A stretch of 64,000 nt of DNA from Setaria digitata. Taxonomy: Eukaryota > Nematoda > Chromadorea > Rhabditida > Setariidae. The DNA lies in NCBI GenBank assembly GCA_003640385.1, contig RCAB01000022.1, forward strand, positions 1-64,000. The letters run 5' to 3'. This document shows, in pieces, positions 62,701 to 64,000 of the stretch (its first letter is position 1; the number at the start of each line of letters is the position of its first letter). Below the pieces are notes generated by a model. That model saw only the letters and a list, made by a program, of their open reading frames with translations. It did no database searches and had not been told where the DNA came from. Both the position numbers and the translations under genes were made by a program.

Positions 62701-64000
62701 TTATTTTGATTAGCATCTTATCATTTTATCTTTTCTTTTCACCTGAGAAGTTGTCACTTTTCATTTTTTTTTTTTTTTTTTTGCGGCACCAGCGGCAACA
62801 GATATCATATTACACATGTTGTGTCATCAAATAATCCTGCTGGGATTCTATTTCGTTTTTAAAATTTCACATTCCTATTTCATTTTTTTTGAAGAAATTC
62901 CAGTTCGGTATAATTATTAAAATTAGAAAGGACAATTTTTGTTTTTTATCTTTTTTTTTTTTTACTTAAAACATTTGAAAATTTAAAATGACCACTGGAA
63001 ATACATTTTAATGAGGAAGGAATTTAATGGTTGAAAATACATTACTTTGTTTTTGTTTCGAAACTGTAATTTACTGAGAAGTGAAAAAAGTTTGTTTTTG
63101 TTTGTTTGAAGTATTAAATGCAGTCTTTTTTCACATTCCAGTAAACTCTGATGCATTTTCGCATGGATAACAATTCTTGGCCAATTGTCTTTGTTCTTCA
63201 AATCGAATTTTACGCATTCTTGTTTGCTTGTTAAGTGTCTCCATCTACTATTTTTTTCAGATTGAGCTTTGAGGACAGAATACTGAAAACTCCTCACATA
63301 CGGCCTCTTTCGGAGGAATTCCACGCACTGCTGATTATCACTTTATTTTAAGTGGCTTGTGATTTTTTACCACGACAGTGTTTCATTGGCAGCTCTCCTG
63401 TGCCACATAGGTTAATAATTCGACAGAAAGTTATTAATTATTACGAAATACGCTACTGTGTGATTAAAAGCTGTAAATGATCGGATAAAACGGTAGCAGA
63501 CGCACGTGACAGCATTTGAGTTATATGCAAAAGAAAGAGACATAAATTTCTTGATGAACTTTTTCCAGCTACACTACTTCTTTTCTTCTTCATGTTTTTC
63601 TCTTAACATCTCTTCGGGAATTGCGGCCGAATTAACTTAGGTGGAATTCATTGTGCTCATTCCCAGAGCAATTTTCACTAGTAACTTGATTTTACACAAC
63701 GTCTTTAAGGATAGAATGTTACCAAGTGAAAGAGCTACCAATGGAATTTCAAAGTCTTAGTTTAGTATCTGGGAGCATAGATTATGTCATGAAGCGCCTG
63801 GTCTTAAAATTAGAAGTCTTAAAAATGTCAACTTAAAATTCAATATATCCTTAAATTAATATTCTTTTGAGATGCCTTTAAATATGCGCTTAACATGGGA
63901 TATATTAGTTGAAATTGTTGCATATCTTCTATTTAAATATATGATTTGCAGCAGTGTAGAAGCTCTTTCCTTATTTTCTTATTCTCATCTCCCTTTCAAA
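59703..64000. other. AT-rich region without recognisable genes
   Basis: More than 4 kb of AT-rich sequence with homopolymer runs (for example poly-T at about 62767-62782). The longest minus-strand frame (62983-63324) begins with GTG, is rich in Lys/Phe/Leu and resembles nothing I know. No frame has convincing splice context or domain similarity. It may be intergenic, or intron of a gene entering from the right. Confidence 0.4.

Noticed and set aside
62983..63324. 113-codon minus-strand open frame
   Set aside because: It starts with GTG, is rich in Lys, Phe and Leu as expected of AT-rich noncoding DNA, and matches nothing I recognise.

Overview
The window looks like nuclear DNA from a nematode, most probably a clade III (spirurid/filarial-type) species. 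It is AT-rich. Coding exons are short and separated by many small introns with GT...AG ends and T-rich acceptors ending in TTTCAG. Several start codons sit a few bases after such an acceptor with no upstream coding exon, as expected for spliced-leader trans-splicing. The protein families fit an animal. No rRNA, tRNA, CRISPR array, intact transposon or bacterial-type operon was recognised. The species assignment is inference.

Layout, left to right. 0.3-1.7 kb (-): an unrecognised secreted or single-pass membrane protein. 2.4-4.6 kb (-): SURF6/RRP14 ribosome-biogenesis factor. 5.2-8.7 kb (-): mitoguardin, a mitochondrial outer-membrane lipid-transfer/fusion factor. 10.1-15.0 kb (-): secreted protein with seven chitin-binding (peritrophin-A) domains. 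17.3-18.6 kb (+): MRGBP/Eaf7 chromatin subunit. 20.2-23.1 kb (+): SH2-kinase protein that has lost catalytic residues. 23.4-29.6 kb (+): nucleoporin Nup107. 30.2-34.8 kb (-): long coiled-coil protein, unidentified. 37.7-39.0 kb (-): HDAC6-type ubiquitin-binding zinc finger without a deacetylase. 39.8-42.5 kb (+): UBAC2, transcribed divergently from the zinc finger. 44.0-46.3 kb (+): TFIIF beta subunit. 48.0-49.8 kb (-): intronless VPS33B. 51.7-55.8 kb (-): PARP2. 56.0-58.1 kb (-): tandem-WWE protein immediately upstream of PARP2. 58.1-59.7 kb (-): unidentified exons and a chitinase-like (GH18) tail. 60-64 kb: no recognisable gene.

Most genes are housekeeping. The most interesting arrangement is the WWE gene and PARP2. 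WWE domains bind poly(ADP-ribose) and PARP2 makes it. The two genes lie head-to-tail, separated by a gap of the size of nematode operon intercistronic regions. One possible splice would even join them in frame. Other points of note are the HDAC6-like zinc finger standing alone, the SH2 pseudokinase, and the intronless VPS33B in an intron-rich neighbourhood.

All multi-exon models were spliced by eye from GT/AG sites, reading phase and family similarity. Gene ends are given from start codon to stop codon. Individual exon borders may be off by a few bases, and internal exons may be missing.
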